64,000 nt of DNA from Apostichopus japonicus. Taxonomy: Eukaryota; Echinodermata; Holothuroidea; Aspidochirotida; Stichopodidae. The stretch spans positions 1,897,714 through 1,961,713 of the forward strand of contig NC_092567.1 in NCBI RefSeq assembly GCF_037975245.1. The letters run 5' to 3'. Under the pieces are notes generated by a model. That model saw nothing but the letters and a program-made list of their open reading frames with translations. It was not told where the DNA came from and made no database searches. The stretch's first letter is position 1. Each line of letters starts with the position of its first letter. The translations under genes and the position numbers were made by a program. Below, one piece after another: positions 22,430 through 34,400 of the stretch.

Positions 22430-22680
22430 CATGCTAATGCGGACGTAGTGTTCAGGGGGACACAATTTACAACCAAATATGCGACCAACAAATAATGTCC
22501 CCCCTCGTTTCATCATAGCATAAACTGTCCTGGGAGACAGTCTGTACCAACTGGCCTTGTACAAAAGGTCCGGGAGACTAAATGTACTGGTAAATTCAGT
22601 ATAAACTGTCCCAGTGGGACTGGGACAGTTTATACTGAATATGGAATATTTGCGACAGTTTGTACTGCTACACCGGCCTG
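22430..22680 (-). repeat. Hairpin-bearing repeat family, copy B
   Basis: This is the inverted relative of 16391-16610. It contains CCGGTGTAGCAGTACAAACTG (minus strand), TACATTTAGTC, GACATTATTTG and AAATTGTGTCCCCCTG in the same order. Inside is a perfect 20-bp stem, 22594-22613 pairing with 22621-22640, around a 7-base loop. It lies directly upstream of the integrase pseudogene, possibly by chance. Confidence 0.6.
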
Positions 22681-22754
22681 GGGGAGGGTGCAATATGGCA
22701 CACTTCAACAACCACTCCATTTTGTAAACTTAATTTTGTATTGTCCAGGGTTCT

Positions 22755-22890
22755 GCCCAGAGTGGATTGAGTGCCGGCAGGACTATGTAAGCGGAGCGCC
22801 ACCATCGGTTGGCGCGGAGCGTACAAGAAAATTTTGTGTTTTGGAAACCCCCCAGATGGTCGGAAACGGCCCTTCCCGAGTATTCTGAGC
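22755..22890 (-). repeat. Dispersed GC-rich repeat, inverted copy
   Basis: Minus-strand text has GGAAACCCCCCAGATGGTCGG-like and TTGTACGCTCCGCGCCAACC blocks and ATGGTGGCGCTCCGCTTA. It matches the blocks near 7700, 8420 and 9135. It is truncated at both sides. Confidence 0.6.
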
Positions 22891-23150
22891 CACATGTAGA
22901 CAGCTTTGAAATGAGATCTCATGTCTGGAATTTTTCATAATTAATGAAAAAAGTTAGGACAAATATCTGGAGCACCAGAATACAGACCAGCCGGTGGTGC
23001 CTATTAAATAAATCATTCAGGCTGAGATGATAATTTTAGATGCACAGTGAGTGAGAGTCCACTTCCAAATAAAGACGAATCATAATGAATTATGTATGCT
23101 CTCTCATTTATTCAACATCGGGCCTATGAAATCGGTCCATTGAAAGGATA

Positions 23151-23573
23151 TCACATAATTACAGCAGTGACTGCCGACTCTGACCACTCAGCAGACGCAG
23201 TGTGTGAGTCTTCGATTCTGTCCATGCCATACACGCATAGCACGATATCAAGGCCCCTTGCTATGGCCATCTTTATGAAAGTTACCCTTGTAATAACATG
23301 TTTTAGGCCACTTGGCATGATTAACTCAATGCTAAATATTGTTTCCATGTTCTTGTAGAAAACGTAAACTCCGCAAAATACAATTAGTTGTGATTTTGTA
23401 GATATAAATGAAACTATCAAAAGTACGATCGGGAGTCGAAACGGAAAACAGTCATTGGTCTGGAATGCGGACCTCTGGTAATTTTTACTAAGTATGACAC
23501 TGTGATGTGTTGGATATTTTGAACAGTTTTGAACTGGATTTCCCCTAGTCTCAAACAGATTGTTTCTGTACAT
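23151..23573 (-). CDS. Uncharacterised ORF with hydrophobic segment
   Basis: 140 codons without interruption, which is long for this AT-rich window. Residues about 45-80 are strongly hydrophobic (FRLPIVLLIVSFI, later LIVFCGVYVFY), as in a signal anchor. A mixed region with MPSGLKHVITRVTFIKMAIA and CVYGMDRIEDSHTASAEW follows. I recognise no family. It could be the first exon of a type II membrane protein, but no clear donor or downstream exon was found, and the antisense frame 23092-23358 overlaps. Confidence 0.25.
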   Translation of the reverse strand: MYRNNLFETRGNPVQNCSKYPTHHSVILSKNYQRSAFQTNDCFPFRLPIVLLIVSFISTKSQLIVFCGVYVFYKNMETIFSIELIMPSGLKHVITRVTFIKMAIARGLDIVLCVYGMDRIEDSHTASAEWSESAVTAVIM

Positions 23574-24605
23574 TCGACCCTCCGGCTATGGAGCTGTTTT
23601 TGGGAGTTCCTATCGAAAATAAGTGCCGGTCGGAAAAGTCACTCAGGCAGATTGTGGCAGTCGGTAATTCAGCGTGCCGGTCGGGCCGACCGGCGCCGAC
23701 CGGCAGCGGCAGAAACCTGATTGTCACCTGGCCGTAGATGCAATTTGGTGCTTAAAATGAGATTTTTTTTCTCATTTCGAAATGAAAAAGGGGTTTTCTG
23801 ACTTGCGAAGCGGGGGGGGGGGGGTGGACTGATACTTCCGCCCCTCCACATTTTTCACTGGTTCATACGCCCTTGGTGATACCAACCAACACGATAATGA
23901 AAAATATTTCATATCTAGCCTCTCGGCTTCTAAAAAAAATTGTGGCTGCCTTATCTCTTTTTGTTGCTTTTTGTCTTGGCTACTGTCAATTTGAAATATT
24001 TGCATTGGGTCTATTCCATGTGCTCAGTTTCTGGTGAATCATTCTGCGCATGATTTCCAAGAAAATAGCTGCCTACATTGAAGTGACCCTCAGTTAAAGT
24101 AAAGTTTATTTGCCCAATAGCTGAACTGCCTCTATGCTATGTCTGTATTGCATGCCACTATTTAACTCTATGGAAAGTTACTTTAAAGGGTTAAAAGTTA
24201 ACAGTGTGGCCGGAGAACTGTTTAAATTCCTTGGCAATAAATCATTGAAAGCATAGTTAGTGGAGGTAGTTTAAGATCAATTTGCCCCCTCTATTGTATT
24301 CCCAGGTGAATTAAATGGCAATGAAAGTAGATATAACTTTGGGCAAGCAGGAGGATAATTACCAGTTGTTATTCTGTTTAAAAAGCTCTGCAGACAAAGT
24401 AACAAATAACATGATTTGTCTGTATTTGATGATGTAAATTTGACCTTTTATAAGTAAATTATACAGAATGAAGAGCTCTAGGTTGTTGTTTTTGGTTCTC
24501 TTTTTGCAGTAGATTAACAGAAAAAAAGACTGGCGAAATCCCTGGCGAACTAAACAAGGAAAATACAAAATGAGGTTGATGGGCATGTCAACACTATTTT
24601 ACAAG

Positions 24606-24677
24606 AAACATGCAATAATGATAACAACTTTGAGCTGCATGATGACACAGTTGAAGTTATTAGTGAAAGGATTCTAA
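24606..24677 (+). CDS. Tentative upstream exon of the DUF4806 gene
   Basis: Between TTTTACAAG and a GTATAT donor the frame reads TCNNDNNFELHDDTVEV then ISERIL, an acidic, protein-like composition. It ends in phase 1, which would fit an acceptor at 24880-24881 giving a two-base start to the next exon. There is no family match in this part, so it may be spurious. Confidence 0.3.
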   Translation, partial: KHAIMITTLSCMMTQLKLLVKGF

Positions 24678-24881
24678 GTATATAAAGGAGCGACAGATAG
24701 CCATTCCTCTCCTGCACAATATGTTGTTGTGAACTTATTTACTGTTAACTTTAATTTGCAGTATGCAAACACCAAAGTATGCTGTTGTTGTTGTTGTTTT
24801 TTGAGGAAGATGGTCAGATGGAGTCAGCAGATTTAATCACAATTTATCAATTTTTCCAGATCAGGATTTTCAGGAACTAAG

Positions 24882-24979
24882 TTAGAAGCCAGCGCATTAC
24901 TATTCCTGTGGGATCTTTGGAGCAATTTAATAACCTGGATGACTCTATTGAAACAAACAAGGCTTTGGAAAGATATTTG
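24882..24979 (+). CDS. DUF4806 gene, exon a
   Basis: The donor TTG|GTAAGT is strong. Possible acceptors are AG at 24880-24881, 24884-24885 or 24891-24892. An in-frame TAA just upstream (24878-24880) limits the exon to this region. It encodes RITIPVGSLEQFNNLDDSIE and NKALERYL, the N-terminal helix of DUF4806. Confidence 0.65.
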
Positions 24980-26561
24980 GTAAGTCAGTTTAAAAGTGTA
25001 AGGAAAGTAATCAGAAAACAGGTTTCCAGAGTGTAATGTTAGTTTATCATTATAAATTTTAAGCCAAGTCAGGTGTTATTGTGTCAGTGGTCTGTACAAA
25101 ATAAAATATTTCCTGAGGGGCTAATTTCCTTTTCCTGGGAGACAATTAAAACTCAAAGGTAGTAACAGACATGAAAGCATTTAGGTAACAAGAGTTTGGG
25201 CAGAAATGATTTTACATTGCGGTGCATTCTACAAAAGTGGGCTGTTAAATCAATCTTGTTTTTGACTGGACCCAGAAAGGAACATTGCAGCACTGCATTG
25301 CTAGTTCCTCTTAAAATATTGATAAGAAATTAGCAAAAGATGCCAAAGTGTGGGATGAACTAGAATTACTTGAATATTTCTGTTTGTATAATAATTATTG
25401 AATGGTTTCTGATTGACTTTTCTTTCTTTCTGTTGTTTCAAGAAGAAAAGACTATCAATTCTTGGTGGCAACACGTTGAAGGATTGCGTTAAAAGAATCC
25501 TGGGTGATGTATTGGCAAATGCAGTTGCTACCACACTGAACTGGACATGTACTACTGGGAAAACAGCCTTTGCGAAGCTACATGTATGAAATACATAATT
25601 GAAAGTGAGTTTATATGTGTCATATTTGTTTTCAGCAGCAGTGAAGAGAACCTTGAGTTGTGGGGAAGGGGTTGTGCATTTGACTCATGGATCGGCCAAC
25701 TTTTCAATGCAACACCCCTTCAACGAGAATTCTTGCTTTAATATACATTGAATTCTGGTCATATCAAAAAGTTACTACAAATATATGTTGATGTAAGATG
25801 TGTTGTTTCAGATGCAGTTGAAAAGCAGCATTCAGCATTGATTTTAAAGTTAATTCACCATATGATTTTATTGACCAGTCCATTGAACACTTTCTTTCCC
25901 AATTGATGGGACCTGGATTTGCAACAGTAATGCATGTGCTCAGTATAAAATGAAAGAAGGTGACTGTCAAAGGCAAAGGAAATATTTCGTATATCACTGA
26001 AAATATGGTAAATGTGTGAAAATGTGAATAATGTAGTTTAAGCAATTGTGATCATAATGTGAGACCCCAGCCGATACTCATAGCTAGTGTTACAGTTGGC
26101 ACAGTAATTATCAAAAAGCTGTGAAACGTTGAACTAAGAGTCAGACAGGTGAAAATTTGCAGTAATTTTAATGTTTTAAATTTTATAATTTTAAGTTATT
26201 ATTTTTTTTTAATTTGCATTTACAAAAAAACTTGCCATGTGCCACCTGTAACACATGTTACTGTGTTACAAGCACAGTACAGTAGTAACTGATGCATGGT
26301 TGTGGAACATGAACAGTAGTAACTGCTCTAGTTATGAGTATCGGGTAACCCATTATTGGCTTCATTTTATTGCTTGTATAGAATGCAGTCTTTTATGTAA
26401 TGTTTTGTGTAATGTGTTTCGATTAACAGAAGCTGTACGGAGAAACTGCACAATCGACTTCATCTGATATTCAGGCGACGGTGGTGAGATTTCTGAAGGA
26501 TGCATCTGATTGTGAGGGAGGGCGAAAATCTCGGACTACACCACAAACAGTTGACGAGTGA
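24882..26561 (+). CDS. DUF4806 domain protein, 3' exons
   Basis: Three exons (24882-24979, 25443-25583, 26430-26561) join in phase 0 at both junctions and end at TGA 26559-26561. The joined product has the DUF4806 pattern: ITIPVGSLEQFNNLDDSIE, a helix ending LERYL, then KKRLSILGGNTLKDCVKRIL, a VANA-type turn, LNWTCTTGKTAFAKLH, and a final helix with VVRFLKDASDCEGGRKS. These match the conserved GG, NW-x-G-x-x-GK-x-AF and WLK-A features as I recall them. The family is common in marine invertebrates, its molecular role is unknown and it is often attached to other N-terminal domains. The 5' part was not identified; it may lie upstream at 23-24.8 kb or be missing. The three exons show no stop or frameshift. 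Confidence 0.75.
25443..25583 (+). CDS. DUF4806 gene, exon b
   Basis: The acceptor is an excellent pyrimidine tract (TTTCTTTCTGTTGTTTCAAG) and the donor CAT|GTATGA. The 141 nt (47 codons, phase 0-0) carry the most conserved core of the domain: LSILGG, then CVKRILGDVLANAVATTLNW, then GKTAF. The intron before it is 463 bp and the one after it 846 bp. Confidence 0.75.
26430..26561 (+). CDS. DUF4806 gene, last coding exon
   Basis: The acceptor is TTTCGATTAACAG. The exon reads KLYGETAQSTSSDIQATVVR, FLKDASDCEGGRKS and TTPQTVDE, then TGA. The Leu-Tyr-Gly opening and the helix ending in an Ala/Asp-rich turn are the normal DUF4806 ending. An AATAAA follows 67 bases after the stop. Confidence 0.75.
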   Translation, partial: KLYGETAQSTSSDIQATVVRFLKDASDCEGGRKSRTTPQTVDE

Positions 26562-26628
26562 ATTTCTTTAGTGCTGTTGCAATATTTAACGCTGGAACTC
26601 ATTTTCTCGCTTTGTAATTTATAGGCGT

Positions 26629-26634
26629 AATAAA
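26629..26634 (+). terminator. Poly(A) signal of the DUF4806 gene
   Basis: AATAAA lies 67 bases beyond the stop codon. In AT-rich DNA such hexamers are frequent, but its position suits a short 3' untranslated region. Confidence 0.5.
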
Positions 26635-26753
26635 ATGAGAGCAACTTATTTCACTGTGTTCGTCATTATTTCTTCATATGTAACCGCATGTGTAATTCAG
26701 TAAAATCTGCAGGTAGACCAATAGCTCTGTTCTGGTTATCAAAATACAAACCT

Positions 26754-26812
26754 TTTTTTATGTAAAATTTTTTTATGTAAAATTTTTTTTTATGTAAAAT
26801 GTTATTTAACAA
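26754..26812. repeat. Short tandem TTTTTTTATGTAAAA
   Basis: Three consecutive copies of a 17-19 bp unit of poly(T) plus ATGTAAAA. Confidence 0.8.
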
Positions 26813-26819
26813 AAACATT

Positions 26820-27540
26820 ACAGTTTGGTTATTAAAATAGAAAACTATCTGTGTAACAATTCTCTTACAGTTACATTATAAGTTACATACAATATTTTGT
26901 AACAACACTAATTACAATTTGGTCATCAATTTACCAACTCTGTTGTGTAACAATACTATTACAGTTACCTCACTACGTTACATAATATTTTGTGGAACAA
27001 TATCATTACAGTTTGATTATCGAGATGCCAAACATTTTGTTTAACAATTCTGTTATGGTTACATTATTAAGTGACGTAAAATATTACAAAACGGTTACAA
27101 GCTGGTACGTGCACGAGGTTACATGTATGTTACTAAATTATATAACCTAATGTTACAAAACATGTTACATAACATGTTAGGTAACTGGAGCAATACTATT
27201 ATGCAAACATTTTGTGTAACAATTCTGTTACAGTTCCGTTATTAGGTGACATAAAATATTACGAAACGGTTACAAGCCCCTGCTTTCACAAGGTTACATG
27301 TATGTTACAAAATTATATAACCAAATGTTACAAAACATGTTACATAACATGTTAGGTAACTGGATCATTACTATTATGCAAACATTTTGTGTAACAATTA
27401 TGTTAACGGTTACTTTATTAGGTGACGTAACATATTACGAAACTGTTACAAGCATGTGCGTCCACAAAGTTGCATGTCTGTTTCCGATTTATGTAATGTA
27501 ACGTTACATAAAATGTATATGTAACTTTCACAAAACCGTT
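26820..27540. repeat. GTAACA-rich tandem repeat, about 175-bp unit
   Basis: GGTTACATGTATGTTAC-like blocks recur near 27118, 27292 and 27468, about 175 bp apart. CATTTTGTGTAACAATTCTGTTAC-like and ATATTACGAAACGGTTACAAG-like stretches lie between them. GTTAC/GTAAC words occur in both orientations, many pairing as short inverted repeats (for example GTTACATAACATGTTAGGTAAC). The left copies (26820-27050) are diverged. Confidence 0.8.
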
Positions 27541-30500
27541 GCATAAAAAGTGTGTAGGGTGATTCTCTATAATAAGTCAAATGTACATTTTCCTCTAAAC
27601 TATCCATTGTAAGGTTATCATGTTACAGTCTCTTTTGAGTCAAAACGTAAAGAACACTTTAACAGACAGTTTTCAAAATGTAGCAAAAATATAAAGTAAG
27701 CAAATGGAAAATAACAATATGATATCCATTAATAGCCCTAACAATAATGGGAACCTGTCTATCTCATTAATTTATTTCGTTATGTTAAACATCTAATATT
27801 GACGTCATACCATCATACCTGGAGAGATTGAACTAATTGCGCATGATCAAAGCGCCCTTAAATTGACTATTACTTTCAAAGAGTTAGTGTTAACACTAAA
27901 TATGTATGTTGTATGTTTGTTTGTCGGTGGACTATTTTGAGCGTTCACGTTATATTCTTCGTGCGCTGATGGAATCAGTTAATACAACAAGTAGGATATG
28001 CCGTAAAATTGATAAACTAAAGTTTAAAAGTTGATTTGGCTTGACACAAACAAATTATAAATCAATAAAAAAAAATTATAAAGCGAAGCTTAAAATAATA
28101 ATGAAAACATTATACAATGAAAGTAATGATAGATGAATTTATTGAAGTCTCAGTTACGTAATATACATTTGTTATTTTAAATCATATGATATGACGTCAT
28201 ATTACTGTCTTCATGTTGAGAACGATAATTCATAGGAACAGAAAGAAATGAAGAATTGCTGACATAGAACAAACATGCCACAAATATGAATTAATATCAC
28301 CTGTAAGTTCTTGTAGAACGAATTTAATAACACAATGGTATTGTAGATAACCAATGAATGTCATTTAGTCCTAACGTTGACGCAGTTAATGTAGCTCTTC
28401 TCTAGTTAGATTTAAGACATTATGTAACCCATATGTCAGAGTTTAAATCTAAATTTATTAAAAGGAAGAACGAAGAAACCACATAAAAGTTTAATCACGC
28501 ACTCCTACTTTCCGAATGCATGTGGATACATTATATGCAGATTTTAAATAAAGCATTCCAAACATGTCTGCTTGAAAATAGTTTAGAAATATTAACAGAT
28601 TTACGTGTTTATGTATTGTTCTGAGTAATAAAGTGTTAGTAGGGGAAGGTGACGGGGGTGGTAGGAAGGTGGGGATAGGGGTCTGGATTTTTGATGAATC
28701 ATATCTTTACACACAATTGGATGTTATATCCTGCACCGAGGAGTGCATGGAGGTCGAGAGCAGGTCACCAGCAATACCTGACCAGGGACACACGAGTAGG
28801 TAGAACAAACATTTCTCTTTATTTAAACCGCTAGCAATAAAATTCAAATTATATATACTACCTGTGGTTAAACCTGCCTAATAGGTGGGGTAACATATCT
28901 TAATTAATAGTGGACGCGTTTCTCATAATTACTCATTCTCTGTAACATGTGCTTCTCTGTTTTTGTTATGTTCTAAATTACATCGAGCTAAATTCAAGAC
29001 ACACACATAGTAAATTTTTAATTGGTAATCAGTGACGTCACCATACTATTTCAGTTGCTGGCGAAAATAAGGTCGCTGTCATAGTGTACAGTCTCTACAA
29101 ACTTTAGCAGCATATAAGTCAGATTTAGATATGGTCACAGGATAACATTTATGTCTCCACCACCTTGTTACCCATCTAGTCCCGGATCGACAGCAATGTA
29201 AGTAACAAAACCTAACAAATTTCGTCTTGTAGATTTTAAAGCTCAACACTATGTAGTTGAACATGTAGCATATTAAAGGATGACTTTAAGCTCAACATTA
29301 GACCACTGGCTTTCAGTCTAGGTTGTTTTACTTTAACATTTTGAGACATGTTACTTTAAATAGCTGAGTTCATCAGTAAAGATTACTGGACTATTTAATA
29401 TAATACGGAGACAGTCATGTCAGTTCATCAAATACAAACTCTACGTGGTACAACATTTACACGGACAAATGAAATTGAAATTCGTCAAAATTATCTCTGT
29501 TGGAATGTGAAGTTAAGAAACCGTATCTTTGTTGAGTAACATTAACATTTATGAAACAGTAGCTTTACATTAATATTAAGGCCTGCACTGAGGAGCCTAC
29601 GACACGGTCAAATAAGCTTTAAAGGACCATTCTAGACATTCAGCATATTTTAAAGGTGAATATTTGACAAACCAGAAAAAGTTTAGGAACATTAATAATA
29701 TTACTTATTTATTGACTTTTGAACTTAAAATTCTGCTGAAAGCCATCCTTTATAACACACATGCAGTTACCTACATATTTCACTTCTTTGTATGATTTGA
29801 AGTTATTAGTTGTATTGTACAACTTAATCTCGAAACAAGATCCATCCATACTGACTGTAAACGGTACAGTGTTCATCAAGATTACCTTTAATGAAGACAG
29901 AAATATTATGACGTCACAATCACACTAGACTAGATGCATGTGTATTATACAGGGGCTCTATCTGGCGATGTTTATAGTATTTGGGAGATATTAACAATCT
30001 AAACCCTTTATCAGATTCTTTCTCACTAAAATTACTGCCATCGTTTTTAGAACAGAGTTAATGACGTCACAGTCCTGCCTGCTGATGATTGGCGATGTTA
30101 GATGATCATGTATTTGAGCTGTAATATAAAGATAAATTGATATATATTAGGTAATATTGCTATCATCATAACTGGATCGAGCAAACTACTTATTAACATT
30201 ACAATGGAGAAGTAAGACCTACACAAACCCCCTCCACCATAAAAAGCGCCAGCAGTACCATAAACCAACACCGCTACACGTGATACAAGTAATTAAACCA
30301 ACCAGCTTAACAAAACACCGCGACACGTGATACAAGCAACCGACCGGTATGACGCTGCCCTCTTTGGTCACATAATTCATAGCGGCGCCCTCTCCAAAGC
30401 CTTTGTTGTCCTCGTAGGTATCTACTCATCAATTGCACATTCTTCAAAACTTCAACGAAGGAATTCACTTGCTCTGTGTGTATACTTTACTCCCCTAATT

Positions 30501-31100
30501 ATTGGTGTTATGCAAAAGGAGATAATTTGTTACACAAGACAAATTTGGAGGAAACAAATGGAACAAGATTATCATCTTTAAAATGTTTGTGTTTTAGAAA
30601 ACAGTATTGTGACCTGCCGACCTTGAAATTCCTTCTGTCTGTTAATTCATGATTCTGTTTTTCATTTCTTCCCTTCCTGATCCCACATCACATCTTTTAA
30701 ATATTCCATTTTACGTCCCTAATTAGGTCACAGATGCCAAACAGCTGACGAGCCATGACCTTGCTCAGATTTAACTTTCCTCTTTCCCACATATTCTATT
30801 ATTTTCTGTTTGTCATCAACGGAGTGACGTCTCCATATCGCACTAAGATTTTTTTCGTTATTAAACTTCATATGTTTTCTGACAGTCTTTGTCTCTGTTA
30901 GTATTAAAGGAGGACTCACTATAATCTCTCATTATTGTTTCGATAAAATTAATAATATAATGAGGAAAGGTTGAATTATACTAATCGTTATCATAACCGT
31001 TTTAGTAATTACACAATGTTAGCAGATAAATAAATGTATCTTTTTTAATGTATGTCCTTCTTACGCCTAAGCAGCGGGAAGGGAGGTTGTGTAGATCTAA
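27541..31100. other. No gene recognised
   Basis: AT-rich sequence downstream of the two genes that converge here. A duplicated string ACACGTGATACAAG occurs at about 30278 and 30325. The 30728-30919 minus frame (IWRRHSVDDKQKIIEYVGKR) looks protein-like but has no known relative. A splice acceptor inside it (CTAACAG) could alternatively give a short last exon of the leucine-rich-repeat gene. Confidence 0.4.
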
Positions 31101-31123
31101 CATTATTGCAATAACATATACTC

Positions 31124-31129
31124 TTTATT
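31124..31129 (-). terminator. Possible poly(A) signal of the leucine-rich-repeat gene
   Basis: AATAAA on the minus strand lies about 270 bases beyond the TAA at 31401-31403. The position is plausible for a 3' untranslated region, but the hexamer is common in this composition. Confidence 0.3.
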
Positions 31130-31400
31130 TCTGTTAATGGAAGGAACTTATCACTTCTTTTCATACATTTAATCGGGGATCAGCTTGGTTATTACAATAT
31201 ATAATAAAACCAATTACAGTTGAAGCAGATAATATAACTGTCAAGATAAGATATGAAAATTACAGATATAGGAATAAAAAATGTTTTTAATGATGGAGAT
31301 TTATATTAAAATGTTCCAATTAAAAGTAGCAGACAATCACTGTAAACAAATACAATTTTAAATACTAAGGTAGAGAGTATTCATCTGTATTGACTTACAG

Positions 31401-31448
31401 TTACTTGAGCCTTTCCCGGTTTCTCTTGTAACTCTCCTCATGGAATCC
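31401..31448 (-). CDS. Leucine-rich-repeat gene, last exon candidate
   Basis: Acceptor CCTCTATTTTAG. The exon reads GFHEESYKRNRERLK then TAA at 31401-31403. Two readings are possible. Either the protein ends here with a basic tail, or the GTAACT at 31404-31399 is a donor and a further exon follows (a candidate acceptor CTAACAG lies near 30898, giving a few more residues and a stop). A perfect GTAAGT also lies directly after the stop, which would imply an intron in the 3' untranslated region. Confidence 0.45.
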   Translation of the reverse strand, partial: GFHEESYKRNRERLK

Positions 31449-34400
31449 CTAAAATAGAGGGAAAGTATAAGTAATGAATATGTTTAAGATATCACAGAAA
31501 CAAAGACAATGTAGTTTATTCAAATGTTACAAATATTAATTATATGCAGCCATATAAGAAGTGTTATCTCATTGATAATCGGTTTATATTACAACAAACT
31601 TAATTTAAATTCTTTTTAAAATCGTTCTGTATGTTTTCAAATGTCCTGACAATTTTTGTCCAATTTATTATAATTTAGTGATCATTTGAGGGATTTCTAA
31701 CGAGTACATCCTGCGAAAAGTTTAGTACTGAACATGATAAAAGCTTAAACTCTGAAACCATGGTCACTAATGTTGTGGTCGCTTTGATTCCGTGCTTGAA
31801 AGGACTAATTTGTGAAGGTTGGATTCTAAAAAATGTTCCACCGTTTGCTTGAAATATTGGAAATAAGTGTATAAATAACAAAATGAATAGCATATGTCAA
31901 CCCATATTGACTCACAGCACGAGGATATAATCCTTTCCCAACAGTGGCGGAGCTAGGGGTATTGGTGGGGGGTGGGGGACGATCTGTAGGGTCGCTTTCG
32001 ACACTATCTAAGCTGAGCTCCACCATAGGATGGCGCCTTGCTTATTTGCAGATAAACGAAGATTAAATAGGTGTCATCGCCATTTTGTCATAAATTTACA
32101 CCAACAAAATGTGACAAATGTCAATAGGTAGATGAAAGCGCAATAAAAAAGTCAAGAATCGCGAATTAGTAAAAAGCGGTAAAAAGCTGGAAAGGGCGCC
32201 AGCAGTCCATTTGAGTCCGTCAGGGGGGGGGAGGGGGGATCCGCCCCCTGACTGTATGGACGCCCCGCCACTGTTTCCCAGTCTATAAAAAAGTTTTATG
32301 TGTAAAACAGGATTACTGTACAAGAATCAGTTCACTAATCTCCACACCCCATCCTCTTCCCTGCCGGTAACCATCAAATGACCTATCCAGGGGATTTCCC
32401 TTGATATCACGATGACTCAATCAATGCAACCCAATGTACTACCACACATTTGTGCGATGCAGGGAAATGTTCCGTCTGTTTATAGGCTGATCCCGTCAAG
32501 CTGAGTAGCCACTTCCAATTTAGCTGCAGGTTTTAACATTCTCATTATTATGAAAGTTTGACAATTCCTTCAAACATGTAATCGTTACAGAACCATATCC
32601 AGGTCACTCAGCTCTCATTATGTGCTTTTCTTAAGAATTCACAAATGTAGGAGCCAAATCAAACTGGACATTGACTCACGTGATCATGCAATAGAAAGGT
32701 TAGAGTTCAAGAGATGGTGAAGGGGGCAGCATTCCTAGGGTGTTTAAATGACCAGTTTACTCCATTCTGAAGGTAAACTAATCCATAAACGTGGTTTATA
32801 TATTCCCAGCTGGACCAACCCCTCTCCCTTCTTCCTCTAGAACTTTGAAGCCAATCGTTACATTTTGTGTAAAAGTAAAGTAGAATGTTGGGTAGGCCGT
32901 GTCACTATCTGACATTCCTTTAATAAAAAAATTCCCTGAATCGATCATTATTGACATATAACGGGATAGTTATTTTAGTTGATTCTCTTGACCATGCTAG
33001 ACCGGGTTCTGCTTTGTTTTGTTTTGATGGAACTTGTGTTATCATTAGATTATTTTATCTTCAGTGGAAAGCTATTAACAGTTTAGGCGTTCATAATAAA
33101 TGCATATTATAGTTCGAAATACTATTAACAGTTTAAGTGTTAAATGCGAAAGACAGAGTCTTTCTTGCTGGCGTTACCTTATTTTCCAAAACGATGATTT
33201 ATTCAACTAGTATAAATAACCTTCCCGATAACACCAGGTTAAATATGAGCGGTGGAAGGGGAAGGGATCGGGGGGGGGGGCAGGGGCGGACTCAGACCGA
33301 TGTTCAGGGGTGCTGAAAGCGCTACCCTGTGAATGTTCCTACGGTCAAGAACTTGCTTAATACACATCGTCAGTGGTCTTGTTGGACCCGGAGACATATT
33401 GCCTACGAAGCCTTAAAAAACTACTGATATTAAGTTTTAAAAGTATTTGATGCACCCTGGGACCACAATGCGAAAATATACACAACTATAGTGATAGAAA
33501 ATCACTGTTTCGAAAAATATTTTGCGATCATAGTATACTCCTGTCCCCTTCCCGTAGCATCCGGGCATCTCTGGTTACCATAGTACCATTGTCTAGGAAC
33601 ATGTTAGTTTGCTGGTGGGCAATTCCGTAAAGTCGGACGTACATTTCGGACAGTTTGTTGATCCATATCTCAATGGCTATATATAGGAGATAACTTTTCA
33701 TTTGGGTTTTATGGAACATCTACCTTGTACTATTCTTGTATGGAGTTTCATTCCTTGTCCATCTAAATAAACTACAAAAATACTCAAAAAACCTCCCTGT
33801 GACGGACGTACCCAGAGAAAGTGACTTTTTCAGATCGTAATTTTTTTTTGAACATTTCTGTGAATTGGGATTGGATGCAATTTAAAACTACTATACATGT
33901 TATGAAGAAGACTCTTAACTACACATATCAGTAAACAAGCAGTTGAAACCTATATCACTTCCCTGCAATATATTCAAAAATTCCTCTGTGACGGACGTAC
34001 AATGTTTTGTGACGGACGTACACGTGTGAAATTATATAGTAAATGTACGTCCGTCACAAACAAAAGTGCTACTTGGTATCCCTAAAATTTTAATTTGTGA
34101 CAGAGCTTCACCCAGAGTTTCCATTGTTGACAGATGTACACAATAATGCAGCTCATTTACTTGTGGCTAATGGAACAACTTAGGTAAAAGTAATAGTGAA
34201 AAGAAGGTTTACCCTCTCACAAAATTTCTATTCTATTGGAAATCTATATTTCACTTTAAGTTTTATGCAAATCATCAATGGTAAGCTCATTTAAAATTTT
34301 GTGTGCATCATTTCAAACAATACAGATGTTAGACCCCTAGGGAGTTGAAGTTCTCTAGTGGGTCAGAATGATGGGTCTTTATTAATGGTATGAGCACCAA

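Noticed and set aside
33281-33320. hAT element end CAGGGGCGGACTCAG after a G run
   Set aside because: Only one end recognised; no partner or target duplication found, so no element was called.
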